From contig BPKG01000001.1 in NCBI GenBank assembly GCA_026005015.1, positions 124,001-188,000 of the forward strand: a stretch of 64,000 nt of DNA, written 5' to 3'. The DNA comes from Burkholderiales bacterium. Its GTDB lineage: Bacteria > Pseudomonadota > Gammaproteobacteria > Burkholderiales > UBA6910. Below are positions 28,315 to 37,972 of the stretch, piece by piece (the stretch's first letter is position 1; each line of letters starts with the position of its first letter). The notes beneath the pieces were generated by a model, which was not told the origin of the DNA, made no database searches, and saw nothing but the letters and a program-made list of their open reading frames with translations. The position numbers and the translations under genes are program-made.

Positions 28315-29763
28315 TTGACGGGATTCAAGCCCGAGATTCTCTACACCGACGCCCTGGTGTTCGCCCTCCTGGCGGTGGTGCTCGCCTTCGCCTGGTTCGC
28401 CCGCCGCCACGAGCACCTGCGCCAGCCCTGGCGCCGGGTGGCGGCGAGCCGCAGCGGCATGGCGGCGGCCACGGTGCTCGCCTTCTACGCCGCCGTGGGG
28501 CTGCTGGACACCCTGCACTACCGGCCCCAGCTTCCAGGAGAACCGGGCAAGCCGCCGGTCTATTCGGTGGAGGTGCTGTCGCTCCTGGACTGGATCGCCG
28601 AGCCCCTGCGCACCCGCAAGGAAAAGACCTATTCGGCCCCGTTCGCCACCCACTTGTACGCCAAGGAAACCATCGAGCTGCCCGACGGGCGGCAGGTGCG
28701 GGATTTTCCCCGCTTGAAGTATGGCGGTGCCCATCTGGCCGATCCCGCCCGGGACCGGGCGGCGGACATCGCGACGCGGGCGGCGAAGGGCTTGCTCGCC
28801 GCCGCCGCCCTGTGGCTGGCGGCGGCGGGGCTGATCACGGCGCGGGTGGCGCGCCGCCGCGGCGCCGGGCTCGCCGGGGGCTGGCGCGCCCTGTGGCGGG
28901 GCGAGACGGGGGTGCAATGGAACGCGGTCCTCGTTTCCCTAGCCGTGATCCTGGCGCTGGCGGGCCCCCTCGCTGCCTTGTGCACCCACTACCACGTGCT
29001 GGGCACCGACAAGGTGGGGCAGGATGTGTTCTACCTCTCCTTGAAGAGCATCCGCACGGGGCTGGTGATCGGCACCCTCACCACCTTGGTGATGCTGCCC
29101 TTCGCCCTGCTGCTCGGGATCATGGCGGGCTACTTCCGCGGCTGGGTGGACGACGTGATCCAGTACGTCTACACCACCCTGTCCTCCATTCCCGGGGTGC
29201 TGCTGATCGCGGCGGCGGTGCTGATGGTGCACGTCTACATCGAAACCCGCCCGGAGCTGTTCCCCACCATCACCCAGCGCCAGGACATGCGCCTTCTCTT
29301 CCTGTGCCTCATCCTCGGCATCACCAGCTGGACCGGCCTGTGCCGGCTGCTCAGGGGAGAGGCGCTGAAGATGCGGGAGCTGGAATTCATCCAGGCGGCC
29401 CACGCCTTCGGCGTGCCCCATCTGCGGGTCATCACCCGGCACATCCTGCCTAACGTGATGCACATCGTGCTGATCGCCATGGTGCTGGATTTCAGCGTGC
29501 TGGTGCTGGCGGAGGCCGTGCTGTCCTATATCGGGGTCGGGGTCGATCCCACCATGATCAGCTTCGGCACCATGATCAACGCCGCGCGGCTGGAGATGGC
29601 GCGGGAACCCATGGTGTGGTGGTCCCTGGCCTCGGCCTTCGTCTTCATGTTTCTGCTGGTGCTGGCGGCGAACCTCTTTGCCGACGCGGTGCGCGACGCG
29701 TTCGATCCCCGGCTGCGGGTGCGGGGCGCAGAAGGCGCCGCCCTGGCGGGGGGAGCGGCGTGA
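28315..29763 (+). CDS. Peptide ABC transporter permease, YejE/OppC type, extended N-terminus
   Basis: A 482-residue permease, longer than the usual 300-340. The N-terminal 190 residues hold two extra membrane segments and a periplasmic loop (about 65-150). The conserved permease part follows (VLGTDKVGQDVFYLSLKSIR; EAA loop EALKMRELEFIQAAHAFG). The start is an apparent TTG at 28315 with GAGGAGG 5 bases upstream. The ATPase gene overlaps its last bases, so all four transporter genes are translationally coupled or nearly so. Confidence 0.9.
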   Translation: MTGFKPEILYTDALVFALLAVVLAFAWFARRHEHLRQPWRRVAASRSGMAAATVLAFYAAVGLLDTLHYRPQLPGEPGKPPVYSVEVLSLLDWIAEPLRTRKEKTYSAPFATHLYAKETIELPDGRQVRDFPRLKYGGAHLADPARDRAADIATRAAKGLLAAAALWLAAAGLITARVARRRGAGLAGGWRALWRGETGVQWNAVLVSLAVILALAGPLAALCTHYHVLGTDKVGQDVFYLSLKSIRTGLVIGTLTTLVMLPFALLLGIMAGYFRGWVDDVIQYVYTTLSSIPGVLLIAAAVLMVHVYIETRPELFPTITQRQDMRLLFLCLILGITSWTGLCRLLRGEALKMRELEFIQAAHAFGVPHLRVITRHILPNVMHIVLIAMVLDFSVLVLAEAVLSYIGVGVDPTMISFGTMINAARLEMAREPMVWWSLASAFVFMFLLVLAANLFADAVRDAFDPRLRVRGAEGAALAGGAA

Positions 29764-31823
29764 GCGATCCGCTGCTGCGGGTGGAAAACCTACGGACCTG
29801 GATCGACACCGACCGGGCCCCGGTGCGGGCGGTGGACGGGGTGGATTTCCAGATCGCCCGGGGCGAGACCTTCGCCCTGCTGGGGGAATCCGGCTGCGGC
29901 AAGTCCATGACCGCCGTCAGCATCATGCGGCTTCTGCCGGAGGCGGCCCGCATCGTCAGTGGCTCGGTGCTCCTCAACGGGCTGGATCTTTTCGCCTTGC
30001 CCGAGATGGAGATGCGGGGCGTGCGCGGCCGGCGCCTGGCCATGATCTTCCAGGAGCCCGCCCTGAGCTTGAACCCGGTGCTGACCGTGGGGAGCCAGGT
30101 GGGCGAAGCGGTGAGGCGCCACACGTCCCTGAGGGGGGAGGCGGCCCGGCGCCGCGCCGTCGAGCTGCTGGCCCAGGTAGGCATGCCGGACCCGGAGCGC
30201 AGGCTGGGGGAGTATCCCTTCCAGCTCTCCGGCGGCATGAAGCAGCGGGTTATGATCGCCATGGCCCTCGCCGGGGAGCCGGATCTTCTCATCGCCGACG
30301 AGCCCACCACGGCGCTGGACGTGACCATCCAGGCCCAGGTGCTGGAGCTGCTCCAGCGGCTGCAGGCGCAAACTGGTATGGCCATCCTGCTGGTGACCCA
30401 CGACCTGGGCGTGGTCGCCCAGATGGCCCACACGGTGGCCGTCATGTACGCGGGGCAGATCGTGGAAACGGCCCGGGCGAGGGAGTTCTTCCGCCATCCC
30501 AGGCACCCGTACTCGAGGAAGCTTTTCGCCTCGATCCCGAGCGAGCGCAGCCGCCGCCAGCCCCTGGCGGTTATTCGCGGGACGGTGCCCGCCCTCGACC
30601 GGGAATTCGTCGGCTGTCGCTTCGCCGACCGCTGCGACGACGCGTGGGACCGGTGCCGGCGCGAGACACCCGCCTGGATCAAGACGGGGGACGGGTCAGG
30701 GGTGAGCTGCCATCTATATCAGGGATCAGGGATCAGGGATCAGGGATCAGAGGTCAGGGATCAAGGATCGGACACGGGCGAAAGGGTACCACCCAGTAGC
30801 GTGTCCGCCGGAGCATGGGAGGGATCCGCGGTGAATCCCGGACCCCAGGCCGCGAATCCGCTCCTGCAGGTCTCCGATCTCAAGGTACATTTCCCCATCC
30901 ACAAAGGGGTGCTAAAACGGGTGGTGGGCCACGTCAAGGCGGTGGACGGGGTGTCCTTCGAGCTGGAGCAGGGCAGGACCCTGGCGGTGGTGGGGGAATC
31001 GGGCTCCGGGAAAACCACCATCGGCAAGGCAATCTTGCAGTTGATCCGGCCCACCGCCGGCCGGGTGTTGTTCCGGGGCGCCGACCTTACGGGGCTTTCC
31101 CGGCGTCGGCTGCGGCCCTTGCGGCGCGCTCTCCAGATCGTTTTCCAGGACCCCTACGGCTCCCTCAACCCGCGCATGCGGGTCGCCGACATCCTGCTGG
31201 AAGGCATGCGGGCCTTGAAAGTGGGCGCAACCGACGCGGAGCGGGCGCAGCGGGTCGTGGAGCTCTTGGCCCAGGTGGGCCTGCCGGCAGAAGCGCGGCT
31301 GCGCTATCCCCACGAGTTCTCCGGCGGCCAACGGCAGCGCATCGCCATCGCCCGGGCCCTCGCCGTGGAACCCCAGCTCATCGTGTGCGACGAGCCCACC
31401 AGCGCCCTGGACCTGTCGGTGCAGGCCCAGATCCTCAACCTGTTGCGGGAGCTGCAAGAGCGGCTAGGCCTCGCCTATCTCTTCATCACCCACAACATGG
31501 GCGTGGTGGCCCACCTGGCCCATCGGGTGGCGGTGGTTTACCTGGGCCGGATCGTAGAGCAGGGCAGCGTGGACGAGGTGCTCAAGGCGCCGCAGCACCC
31601 GTACACCCAGGCGCTGCTCTCCGCGGTGCCCGTCATCGACCCCGCCTCCCGGCGGGAAGTCGTCCGGCTTCGGGGGGATCTACCTTCCCCCGTCCATCCT
31701 CCCGCGGGCTGCCATTTCCATCCCCGCTGCCCCAAGGCCATGGACGTCTGCCGCCAGGCCTACCCCGCCGAGACGCGCCTTTCCGCCACCCGTTCGGTGC
31801 ACTGTCACCTGTACGGCGGATAG
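29760..31823 (+). CDS. Peptide ABC transporter ATPase with two fused nucleotide-binding domains, YejF type
   Basis: A 687-residue fusion of OppD-like and OppF-like ATPases. Domain 1 has Walker A GESGCGKSM, signature LSGGMKQR and Walker B LLIADEPTTALD. Domain 2 has GESGSGKTT, FSGGQRQR and LIVCDEPTSALD. Each ends with the oligopeptide-ATPase Cys-containing C-terminal motif (CRFADRCDDAWDRC and CHFHPRCPKAMDVC). The GTG at 29760 overlaps the permease stop. The linker between the two halves (about residues 320-355) is encoded by a 7-bp tandem repeat reported separately and is poor in any conserved residue. Confidence 0.94.
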   Translation: MSDPLLRVENLRTWIDTDRAPVRAVDGVDFQIARGETFALLGESGCGKSMTAVSIMRLLPEAARIVSGSVLLNGLDLFALPEMEMRGVRGRRLAMIFQEPALSLNPVLTVGSQVGEAVRRHTSLRGEAARRRAVELLAQVGMPDPERRLGEYPFQLSGGMKQRVMIAMALAGEPDLLIADEPTTALDVTIQAQVLELLQRLQAQTGMAILLVTHDLGVVAQMAHTVAVMYAGQIVETARAREFFRHPRHPYSRKLFASIPSERSRRQPLAVIRGTVPALDREFVGCRFADRCDDAWDRCRRETPAWIKTGDGSGVSCHLYQGSGIRDQGSEVRDQGSDTGERVPPSSVSAGAWEGSAVNPGPQAANPLLQVSDLKVHFPIHKGVLKRVVGHVKAVDGVSFELEQGRTLAVVGESGSGKTTIGKAILQLIRPTAGRVLFRGADLTGLSRRRLRPLRRALQIVFQDPYGSLNPRMRVADILLEGMRALKVGATDAERAQRVVELLAQVGLPAEARLRYPHEFSGGQRQRIAIARALAVEPQLIVCDEPTSALDLSVQAQILNLLRELQERLGLAYLFITHNMGVVAHLAHRVAVVYLGRIVEQGSVDEVLKAPQHPYTQALLSAVPVIDPASRREVVRLRGDLPSPVHPPAGCHFHPRCPKAMDVCRQAYPAETRLSATRSVHCHLYGG
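30721..30769 (+). repeat. Heptanucleotide tandem repeat inside the ATPase gene
   Basis: Seven consecutive 7-bp units: AGGGATC four times, then AGAGGTC, AGGGATC and AAGGATC. They encode a Gly/Ser/Asp/Arg/Gln-rich linker between the two ATPase domains. Since 7 is not a multiple of 3, gain or loss of one unit would shift the frame. Confidence 0.95.
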
Positions 31824-31862
31824 CCGGGCTTTTCCCCGGCAGCCGGCAGACGGGCGCAGGCC

Positions 31863-32627
31863 TCAGAACCGATCCTTCCAGGCCCGCAGCACGGCGAAGA
31901 CTTCCACCGGGTCATGGAGGGGACGGCCTTGCCGGCGGGCCGCGGCCGCCTGGATCGCCGGCTCAGCGCAGCGGAGGAAAGGATTGGTGGCCCGCTCCAG
32001 GGCGATGGTGGAGGGCAGGGTGGGGGCGTCCCGCTCCCGCAGGGCTTTTTCCCTCCGTTCCCGCTCGACGAGGGCCGCATTGTCCGGTTCCGCCGCCTTG
32101 GCGAAGCGGATGTTGGAGAGGGTGTACTCGTGGGCGCAGTAGACCCGCGTGTCCCCCGGGAGGCCGGCCAGCTTCTCCAGGGAGCTGTACATCTGGGCCG
32201 GCGTGCCTTCGAAGAGGCGCCCGCAGCCGCAGGCGAACAGGGTGTCGCCGCAGAAGAGCCACCCGTGGCCGTAGTAGGCGATGTGTCCCGCCGTGTGCCC
32301 CGGCACTTCCAGGACCTGGAACGTGAGGCCCAGCTCGGGAAAGGTGACCCGGTCGCCTTCGACGAGGGGCCGGGTGACGGTGGAGATGGACTCGCTGCGA
32401 GGGCCATATACCGGAACCCGCTCCTCCCTCAGCAGCGCCGGGATGCCCCCCACGTGATCGCCGTGGTGATGGGTGACCAGGACAGCCGCCAGGTCCAGCT
32501 TGTGGCGAGCGAGGAAATCGCGCACCGGCGCCGCGTCGCCGGGGTCGACCACCACCGCATGCTGTCCGTCGTGGAGGACCCAGATATAATTGTCCTTGAA
32601 CGCGGGAACGGGAACGACTTCGACCAT
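31863..32627 (-). CDS. gloB: Hydroxyacylglutathione hydrolase (glyoxalase II)
   Basis: A 254-residue metallo-beta-lactamase-fold hydrolase that releases lactate and glutathione from S-lactoylglutathione in methylglyoxal detoxification. The metal motif is [10 protein letters not shown] (about residues 53-62), followed by [10 protein letters not shown] and [18 protein letters not shown], with the C-terminal glutathione-binding helices ([14 protein letters not shown]). Length matches the family. It is divergent from the methyltransferase gene. Confidence 0.95.
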   Translation of the reverse strand: MVEVVPVPAFKDNYIWVLHDGQHAVVVDPGDAAPVRDFLARHKLDLAAVLVTHHHGDHVGGIPALLREERVPVYGPRSESISTVTRPLVEGDRVTFPELGLTFQVLEVPGHTAGHIAYYGHGWLFCGDTLFACGCGRLFEGTPAQMYSSLEKLAGLPGDTRVYCAHEYTLSNIRFAKAAEPDNAALVERERREKALRERDAPTLPSTIALERATNPFLRCAEPAIQAAAARRQGRPLHDPVEVFAVLRAWKDRF

Positions 32628-32703
32628 GGTGACTGTGGGTGTGGCTGGAAAAGCGCGCGCCCGAGGACGCCGACAACTCCTTGCCGTGCGGCTGCCCGCT
32701 TTC

Positions 32704-32770
32704 GAGCGTCATAAAAATGAGACGCTCAGCCCCTCTCCCCTTCCCCTCTCCCAGCGGGAGAGGGGAAGGG
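32704..32770. repeat. Two inverted repeats in the gloB/methyltransferase gap, including a perfect 15-bp hairpin
   Basis: GAGCGTC (32704-32710) pairs with GACGCTC (32721-32727). Just beyond, CCCTTCCCCTCTCCC (32738-32752) and its exact reverse complement (32756-32770) flank the 3-base loop AGC. The second, purine/pyrimidine-skewed hairpin has the look of the short dispersed palindromic elements common in proteobacterial intergenic DNA. It lies between divergent genes, so a terminator role is unlikely. Confidence 0.7.
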
Positions 32771-32835
32771 CACGGCGGTAAATGGGTGACGACCCATTTA
32801 CCTCAGGGGTGTAATGGTGGTGAAGGACGAGAACC

Positions 32836-33600
32836 GTGTCAACCGATCATCTAAGAAACTGGCTTCAAACGCCCCTGGGCGCCTACCTCCTGGAACGGGA
32901 ACAGGCCTATTACGATCAGGCGGTGGCGGACGTGTTCGGTTTCAACGCGGTCCAGCTCGGCCTGACTGGCGTCGACTTCCTGCGTGCGTGCCGCATTCCC
33001 CTGCGTTTCACCCTGAGCCCCGGTCCGGACGCCGACGTGCGAGGCGAGCTGTGCCAGATCCCCCTGGAAAGTAACACCATCGATCTGATCGTCATGCCCC
33101 ACGTCCTGGAATTCAGCGCCAATTCCCATCAGATACTGCGGGAAGTGGAGCGGTGCCTGCGGCCGGAAGGGCACGTCCTGGTCTCCGGCTTCAACCCCCG
33201 CAGCCTGTGGGGCTTGCGCCGACTGCTCGCCCGGGAGCCGCGGGCTTTTCCGTGGACCGGCGAGTTCATTTCCCTGCCCCGGCTCAAGGACTGGCTGCAG
33301 CTGCTGGGCTTCGAGGTCTCGGCGGGGCGCTTCGTCTGCTATGCGCCTCCCGTCACCACCGAGCCATGGCTTGCCCGCTTCGGTTTCCTGGAAAAGGCGG
33401 GGGACCGGTGGTGGCCCATCTCGGGCGGCGTGTACCTGCTGGAAGCCATCAAGCGGGTTCCGGGCATGCGGGTCATCCGGCCGGAATGGGCGGCGCGGCC
33501 CGCTACCAAGCCGAGCCTCGCTTCCCTCACCCATAAGCTGGAGAGCGGCGGCCGTCGCCTCGCTGCCCGGGAGGCGCTGGAGTGGGAGGAAGCGGCTTGA
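32836..33600 (+). CDS. SAM-dependent methyltransferase, class I-like
   Basis: A 254-residue protein. The methyltransferase core is recognised from [25 protein letters not shown] and [20 protein letters not shown], which correspond to motif II and post-II regions of type 11 methyltransferases; the glycine-rich motif I is weak. The substrate is unknown. Its place between gloB and rnhA-dnaQ is a conserved betaproteobacterial arrangement. A GTG start at 32836 follows AAGGACGAG. Its stop overlaps the rnhA start. Confidence 0.82.
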   Translation: MSTDHLRNWLQTPLGAYLLEREQAYYDQAVADVFGFNAVQLGLTGVDFLRACRIPLRFTLSPGPDADVRGELCQIPLESNTIDLIVMPHVLEFSANSHQILREVERCLRPEGHVLVSGFNPRSLWGLRRLLAREPRAFPWTGEFISLPRLKDWLQLLGFEVSAGRFVCYAPPVTTEPWLARFGFLEKAGDRWWPISGGVYLLEAIKRVPGMRVIRPEWAARPATKPSLASLTHKLESGGRRLAAREALEWEEAA

Positions 33601-34055
33601 GCGCGCCACCCGGTGTGGTGGAGATCTACACCGACGGGGCATGCAAAGGCAATCCAGGCGTGGGCGGCTGGGGAGCGCTCCTCGCCTGGGGGACCCACCG
33701 GCGGGAGCTCTTCGGCGGGGAGCCCATGACCACCAACAACCGGATGGAGCTCATAGCCGTGATCCGGGCGCTGGAGGCGCTGAAACGTCCCTCCCGGGTG
33801 CGGCTGCATACCGACTCCGCTTACGTGCAGCAAGGCATCACCCGCTGGATTCACGACTGGAAACGGCGCGGCTGGAAGACGGCCGACAGGAAGCCGGTCA
33901 AGAACGAGGACCTGTGGCGGCGCCTGGCGGAGCTCGCCGAGCGGCACGAGATCGATTGGGTCTGGGTGCGGGGCCACGCCGGCGATCCGGGCAACGAGGC
34001 GGCCGACCGCCTGGCCAATCGGGGCGTGCAGTCAGTGCTTGCATCCGTCCGATGA
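33597..34055 (+). CDS. rnhA: Ribonuclease HI
   Basis: A 152-residue nuclease that removes the RNA strand of RNA-DNA hybrids. The four catalytic acids are visible: Asp in [14 protein letters not shown], Glu in [10 protein letters not shown], Asp in LHTDSAYV and Asp in GNEAADRLA. The basic handle ([18 protein letters not shown]) is present. The start is probably the TTG at 33597, with GGGAGGA 6 bases upstream and overlap with the preceding TGA; a GTG at 33582 would add five residues. Confidence 0.94.
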   Translation: MSAPPGVVEIYTDGACKGNPGVGGWGALLAWGTHRRELFGGEPMTTNNRMELIAVIRALEALKRPSRVRLHTDSAYVQQGITRWIHDWKRRGWKTADRKPVKNEDLWRRLAELAERHEIDWVWVRGHAGDPGNEAADRLANRGVQSVLASVR

Positions 34056-34138
34056 CGAACCTATGACCGCAGGGGCGCAGAGAAAAGAACCTTTCTTTCC
34101 GTTTCTTCCACGCTCCTGCCGTTGAATCGGGAAACCCA

Positions 34139-34849
34139 GTGCGCCAGATCGTTCTGGATACGGAAACCACCGGCCTGGAAGTCGCCCTCGGCCACCGGGT
34201 GATCGAGCTGGCGGCGGTGGAGATCAGCAACCGCAGGATCACCGACCACCACTTCCACTGTTATCTCAATCCGGAGCGGGAGATCGACAGCGGTGCCCTG
34301 GCGGTCCACGGCATCACCGACGAGTTCCTGCGGGACAAGCCCCGTTTCGCGGACATTGCCCCGGAGTTCCTGGACTTCATCGCGGGCGCCGAGCTCATCA
34401 TCCACAACGCCCCCTTCGACGTGGGGTTTCTCAACCACGAGCTGGGCTTGATCGGGCGGCCGCCCCTGGAGCGCTTCTGCGCCAAGATCACCGACACCCT
34501 GCGCATGGCGAAGGACCTGCACCCGGGCAAGCGCAACAGCCTGGATGCCTTGTGCGAGCGCTACCAGGTGGACAATTCCCAACGCAGCCTCCATGGGGCC
34601 CTGCTCGACGCTCGGCTACTGGCGGAAGTCTACTTGGCCATGACCCGCGGCCAGGACAGTCTCATGATCGATCTTCCCGAGGAAAGGGTGGTTCCGGGCC
34701 AGGAGGGAGGCGAGGGGTCGGGCGGCGAGCTGGTGGTGCTGCGCCCGAGCGCCGAAGAGCTGGCGGCCCACGAGGCGCAGCTTGCCGCCATCGACCGGGC
34801 GAGCGGCGGCCGCTGTGTCTGGCTGCGCCTGGACGAGAAGCCGGGCTGA
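34139..34849 (+). CDS. dnaQ: DNA polymerase III epsilon subunit (3'-5' proofreading exonuclease)
   Basis: A 236-residue DEDDh exonuclease. ExoI is IVLDTETTGLE, ExoII is IIHNAPFDVGFLNHEL and ExoIII is HGALLDARLLAEVY with the catalytic His. The C-terminal tail of about 60 residues, which binds the polymerase alpha subunit, is present. The GTG start at 34139 gives the normal N-terminus (MRQIVLDTETTG). The rnhA-dnaQ pairing is standard. Confidence 0.94.
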   Translation: MRQIVLDTETTGLEVALGHRVIELAAVEISNRRITDHHFHCYLNPEREIDSGALAVHGITDEFLRDKPRFADIAPEFLDFIAGAELIIHNAPFDVGFLNHELGLIGRPPLERFCAKITDTLRMAKDLHPGKRNSLDALCERYQVDNSQRSLHGALLDARLLAEVYLAMTRGQDSLMIDLPEERVVPGQEGGEGSGGELVVLRPSAEELAAHEAQLAAIDRASGGRCVWLRLDEKPG

Positions 34850-34883
34850 CGGGGCCTGTTGCCGCGCCCGCCGCTGTGCAGGG

Positions 34884-35830
34884 TCAGAGCACCAGGGGCT
34901 GGGTGAGGTCGACTCCCGGAAGGAGCCAGTCGAGCAGTCGCTGCAACTGGCGCTCGGCAGAAGGCGTAAGCCCTACGCCGGGATGGCGCACCCGGTTAGA
35001 CGCCAGTAGACCCCGACGGCGCAGGATCTCCTTGCGGATCGCCACCCCCGACTGTTGCTCGAACACGATGAGGGGCAGGAACCGGGCGTAGAGCGAGCGC
35101 ACCCGTGCCCAGTCGTTCTCCCCCTTGGCGCGGACCATGGCCAGGAGAACCTCGGGGAACGCGAAGCCGGTGTTGAACCCGTCCGCTCCTTCTTCCAGAT
35201 CGAAGAGCCCGTATAGGGCGCCCAGGCCGGTGAGAACGGGCACTCGCCGTCGCGTCATGCCCGCCACCAGGGCGGCGATCCGGGCCGGGGTGGGAAGCCC
35301 TTCCTCCTTGATGCGGCCACGCCGGGAACTTTCTCCACGATGCGGATCAAAAGGGAAACGGGCATGTGTACCTGGGTGGAGGCCGGATGATCCTGCACGA
35401 CCAGCGGAAGGGAGAGGGCTTTGCCGATGCGCTCGTAGTATTCCAGCAACCGCTCGTCGCTGGGCACCGGCTCGTGGGAGGGCGCCACCATCACGGCGGA
35501 GGCGCCCGATTTCGCGGCCATCCCCGCCAGCTCGATGGTGGCCCGGGTTCCGGGATGGCTGGCGCCTACGATGACCGGCATTCCCCCCGCCGCGGCCACC
35601 GCCGCCCGGACGACCTGCTCTCGCTCCCGATCGGTCAGGCGGTTCGATTCGCCCAGTACGCCCAGAACCGTGATGCCGTCGACCCCGATTGACTTCATGA
35701 AGCGGATCGTGCGCTCGAGGGAATCAAGATCCAGGCGCTCGTCGTCGTGGAAAGGGGTGGCGAGGATCGGATAGACTCCGGTGAGCGGGGAAATGGTCTG
35801 CCTTCCGGAAATGCCCTGGGGCTCGATCAT
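34884..35830 (-). pseudogene. DapA-family aldolase/lyase gene broken by a 1-base frameshift
   Basis: Two overlapping frames together make a full-length dihydrodipicolinate-synthase-family protein of about 315 residues. The first (from ATG 35830, MIEPQGISGRQ) covers the N-terminal barrel, with GVYPILATPFHDDE and GVDGITVLGVLGESNRL. The second begins near 35315 and runs to 34884 (AGMTRRRVPVLTGLGALYGL). The join falls where the family has VKEE or IKEE, the Schiff-base lysine; inserting one base in GCCGCATCAAGG restores AAIKEEGLPTPAR. The family Tyr region reads QDHPAST, as in uncharacterised DapA-like branches. It is either a recent pseudogene or a sequencing error. Confidence 0.8.
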
Positions 35831-36012
35831 GGGCTGGGCGGACCGGGTCGTCAACCTGTGCGCCGCCCGCGGGCTGGTCACGGGGGCGCATCGGCCCGGA
35901 GCGGCCAGGACCCGTGCGGCGCCGGCGCTTCCGCGCGCGCGCGAGGGTGGGGTGTCGGCCGGCGCGACGACCAAGTGCAGGAGATTCCCGTGGGCGAGCA
36001 AAGGTGACATTC

Positions 36013-36786
36013 GTGACGGCCAGGATACTCGCGTTCGTGACGATGCTGGGTGGATGGGCCTGCGCCATGGCGCAGGGCGCGGCCCACGATGTATGGCCGG
36101 TCGGCGCGTTCTCCCGGGCCGAGCCGGGGCAGGCCATGCCGGCCGGATGGGAACCCTTGACCTTCGAAAAAATCCCCAGGCATACCCGCTACGCCATCGT
36201 GATGGACGGAGACGTACCGGTGCTGAAAGCCGTCGCGCGGGGCTCGGCCTCTGGACTAATCCGGCGCGTCCGCATTGATCCGCGGGAATATCCCGTCGTC
36301 GAGTGGCGCTGGAAGGTGGAAAACCTGATCCACGGGGCGGATCCCCGTACCAAGGAAGGGGACGACTTTCCGGCGCGGTTTTACGTCGCCTTCGCCTACG
36401 ACCCGAAGAGAGCGGGACCGCTAGAGGCCATCGCCTATGAAGCGGCAAAGCTTGCCTACGGGCAATACCCGCCTTACCGGAGCTTGAACTACGTGTGGGA
36501 CGCCCGACTGCCCGCCGGTACCGGTTTCCCCAGCGCCTATACGGAGCGCAATTGGGTGATCGTCGTGGAATCCGGCGCTGCCCGGCTCGGTCAGTGGGTG
36601 TGGGTGCGGCGCAACGTGGCGGAGGACTACCGCCGGGCCTTCGGCACCGAGCCACCTCCTATCGAGGGGATCGGAGTGATGACGGACGGGGACAACACCG
36701 GCGACGCCGTCACCGCGTACTATGGGGACATCGTCTTCCACAAAGGCGCTCTCCGGGCGGGCGAGACCCCGACGGCGGTGCATTGA
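36013..36786 (+). CDS. DUF3047-type secreted protein
   Basis: About 257 residues with an N-terminal signal peptide (TARILAFVTMLGGWACAMAQG). The mature part matches the DUF3047 pattern: PAGWEPLTFEKIPRHTRY, then VEWRWKVENLI, LNYVWDARLP and GVMTDGDNTGDAVTAYYGDI. The function is unknown, but a periplasmic location is likely. A GTG at 36013 with AAAGG at 36000-36004 is chosen; GTG 36004 is also possible. Upstream the frame is Arg-rich and overlaps the divergent DapA-like gene region. Confidence 0.75.
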   Translation: MTARILAFVTMLGGWACAMAQGAAHDVWPVGAFSRAEPGQAMPAGWEPLTFEKIPRHTRYAIVMDGDVPVLKAVARGSASGLIRRVRIDPREYPVVEWRWKVENLIHGADPRTKEGDDFPARFYVAFAYDPKRAGPLEAIAYEAAKLAYGQYPPYRSLNYVWDARLPAGTGFPSAYTERNWVIVVESGAARLGQWVWVRRNVAEDYRRAFGTEPPPIEGIGVMTDGDNTGDAVTAYYGDIVFHKGALRAGETPTAVH

Positions 36787-36973
36787 GCGCCGGGGCTTCG
36801 ATGGATCAGGTACCGGAATCCAGGACGCCAACGGCTTCAGGAAGCCAGGCGCCGACCCTCGAGGCCGCAACGACCAAGCATAGATCTTTACCCTGACGCC
36901 GGGGAGCTGCTTAAACCCGCGGATGGGCGGCAGCTCGCCGGCAGGATCGGTCCGGGAGTCCAGGATCTCAAGC

Positions 36974-37870
36974 GTGGGAAACCTCTTTCCAGAAAGCTTG
37001 CGCCGGGCGATTGTCCGGCAGACAGAGCACGCCCTTCGCAGTGGCGCGCTTCAGCCGATCGTCACGGAGAAGCGCTTCATCGAAGACGCGGGGGTGCGCT
37101 TCCTGGTGCGCGTGGTTCCCGCGCTTCAGCGCAAGGACGCGGAACGAGAGCAGCGTGCCGCCGGGGCGAAGCCGGCAAACCCGTTCCTTCCCCCCGAGCC
37201 GGACCTTCTGGTGGGAGAGGTGAGCCCTACCCACCGGGCAGTGCTAAACAAGTTCAACGTCATCGAGCACCATTTGCTCCTCGTCACCCGGGACTTTCAG
37301 CCCCAGGAGCGGCTGCTCGATCAGGCGGACTTCGACGCCCTCGCCCGGTGCATGGGCGAGCTGGACGGCCTCGGGTTCTATAACGGGGGCGAGGCGGCGG
37401 GGGCGAGCGAAGCCCACAAGCATCTGCAGATGGTTCCCTTGCCCTTGGCCGAGGAGGGACCGCCCGTCCCCGTGGCACCCCTGATCACTAGGGCGCGGGG
37501 CGAAGGCCCCATCCTCACTGTGCCGGACTTTCCTTTTCGGCATGCCCTCGCTCGGCTCGAGCCGGCCGTGTGGGACGCGGCGGAGGTGGCCGTTCGGCTC
37601 CTCGAAGCCTATCGACGCCTGCTGGCGGCGGTGGGCATCCACGAGGTCCCGGGGAAGGAGGGCCCGCGCCAGTCCGGGCCGTACAATCTCCTCCTCACCC
37701 GGGACTGGATGCTGGCCGTCCCCCGCTCGCGGGAATGCTGCGAGGGGATTTCGGTCAACGCGCTGGGCTTCGCCGGCTCGTTGTTTCTGCGTAGGCCCGA
37801 AGCCCTGGAACCCTTGAAGCGTTTAGGGCCCATGAAGCTTCTGGCCCGGGTCGGGCTGCCCCCGGCCTGA
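36974..37870 (+). CDS. Ap4A phosphorylase / ATP adenylyltransferase, APA2 type
   Basis: A protein of about 298 residues of the HIT-like ATP adenylyltransferase family, which phosphorolyses diadenosine tetraphosphate to ATP and ADP. The catalytic region is EAHKHLQMVPLPL, matching the HxHxQ pattern of APA2, preceded by VLNKFNVIEHHLLLVTRDF. A C-terminal segment with GPYNLLLTRDWMLAVPRS fits the APA2 C-terminal domain. The GTG at 36974 with AGGA 8 bases upstream is preferred; an ATG at 36923 would add 17 residues. Confidence 0.87.
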   Translation: MGNLFPESLRRAIVRQTEHALRSGALQPIVTEKRFIEDAGVRFLVRVVPALQRKDAEREQRAAGAKPANPFLPPEPDLLVGEVSPTHRAVLNKFNVIEHHLLLVTRDFQPQERLLDQADFDALARCMGELDGLGFYNGGEAAGASEAHKHLQMVPLPLAEEGPPVPVAPLITRARGEGPILTVPDFPFRHALARLEPAVWDAAEVAVRLLEAYRRLLAAVGIHEVPGKEGPRQSGPYNLLLTRDWMLAVPRSRECCEGISVNALGFAGSLFLRRPEALEPLKRLGPMKLLARVGLPPA

Positions 37871-37972
37871 TCGGGCATGGGGGCGTTCGGCGTGCGCCCG
37901 TGGAGTCCGGCGGCACCACCTTGCCGCTGCTCGCCATCACCGCGGCCTGACGACGCGCGGGCGATTCACCGG

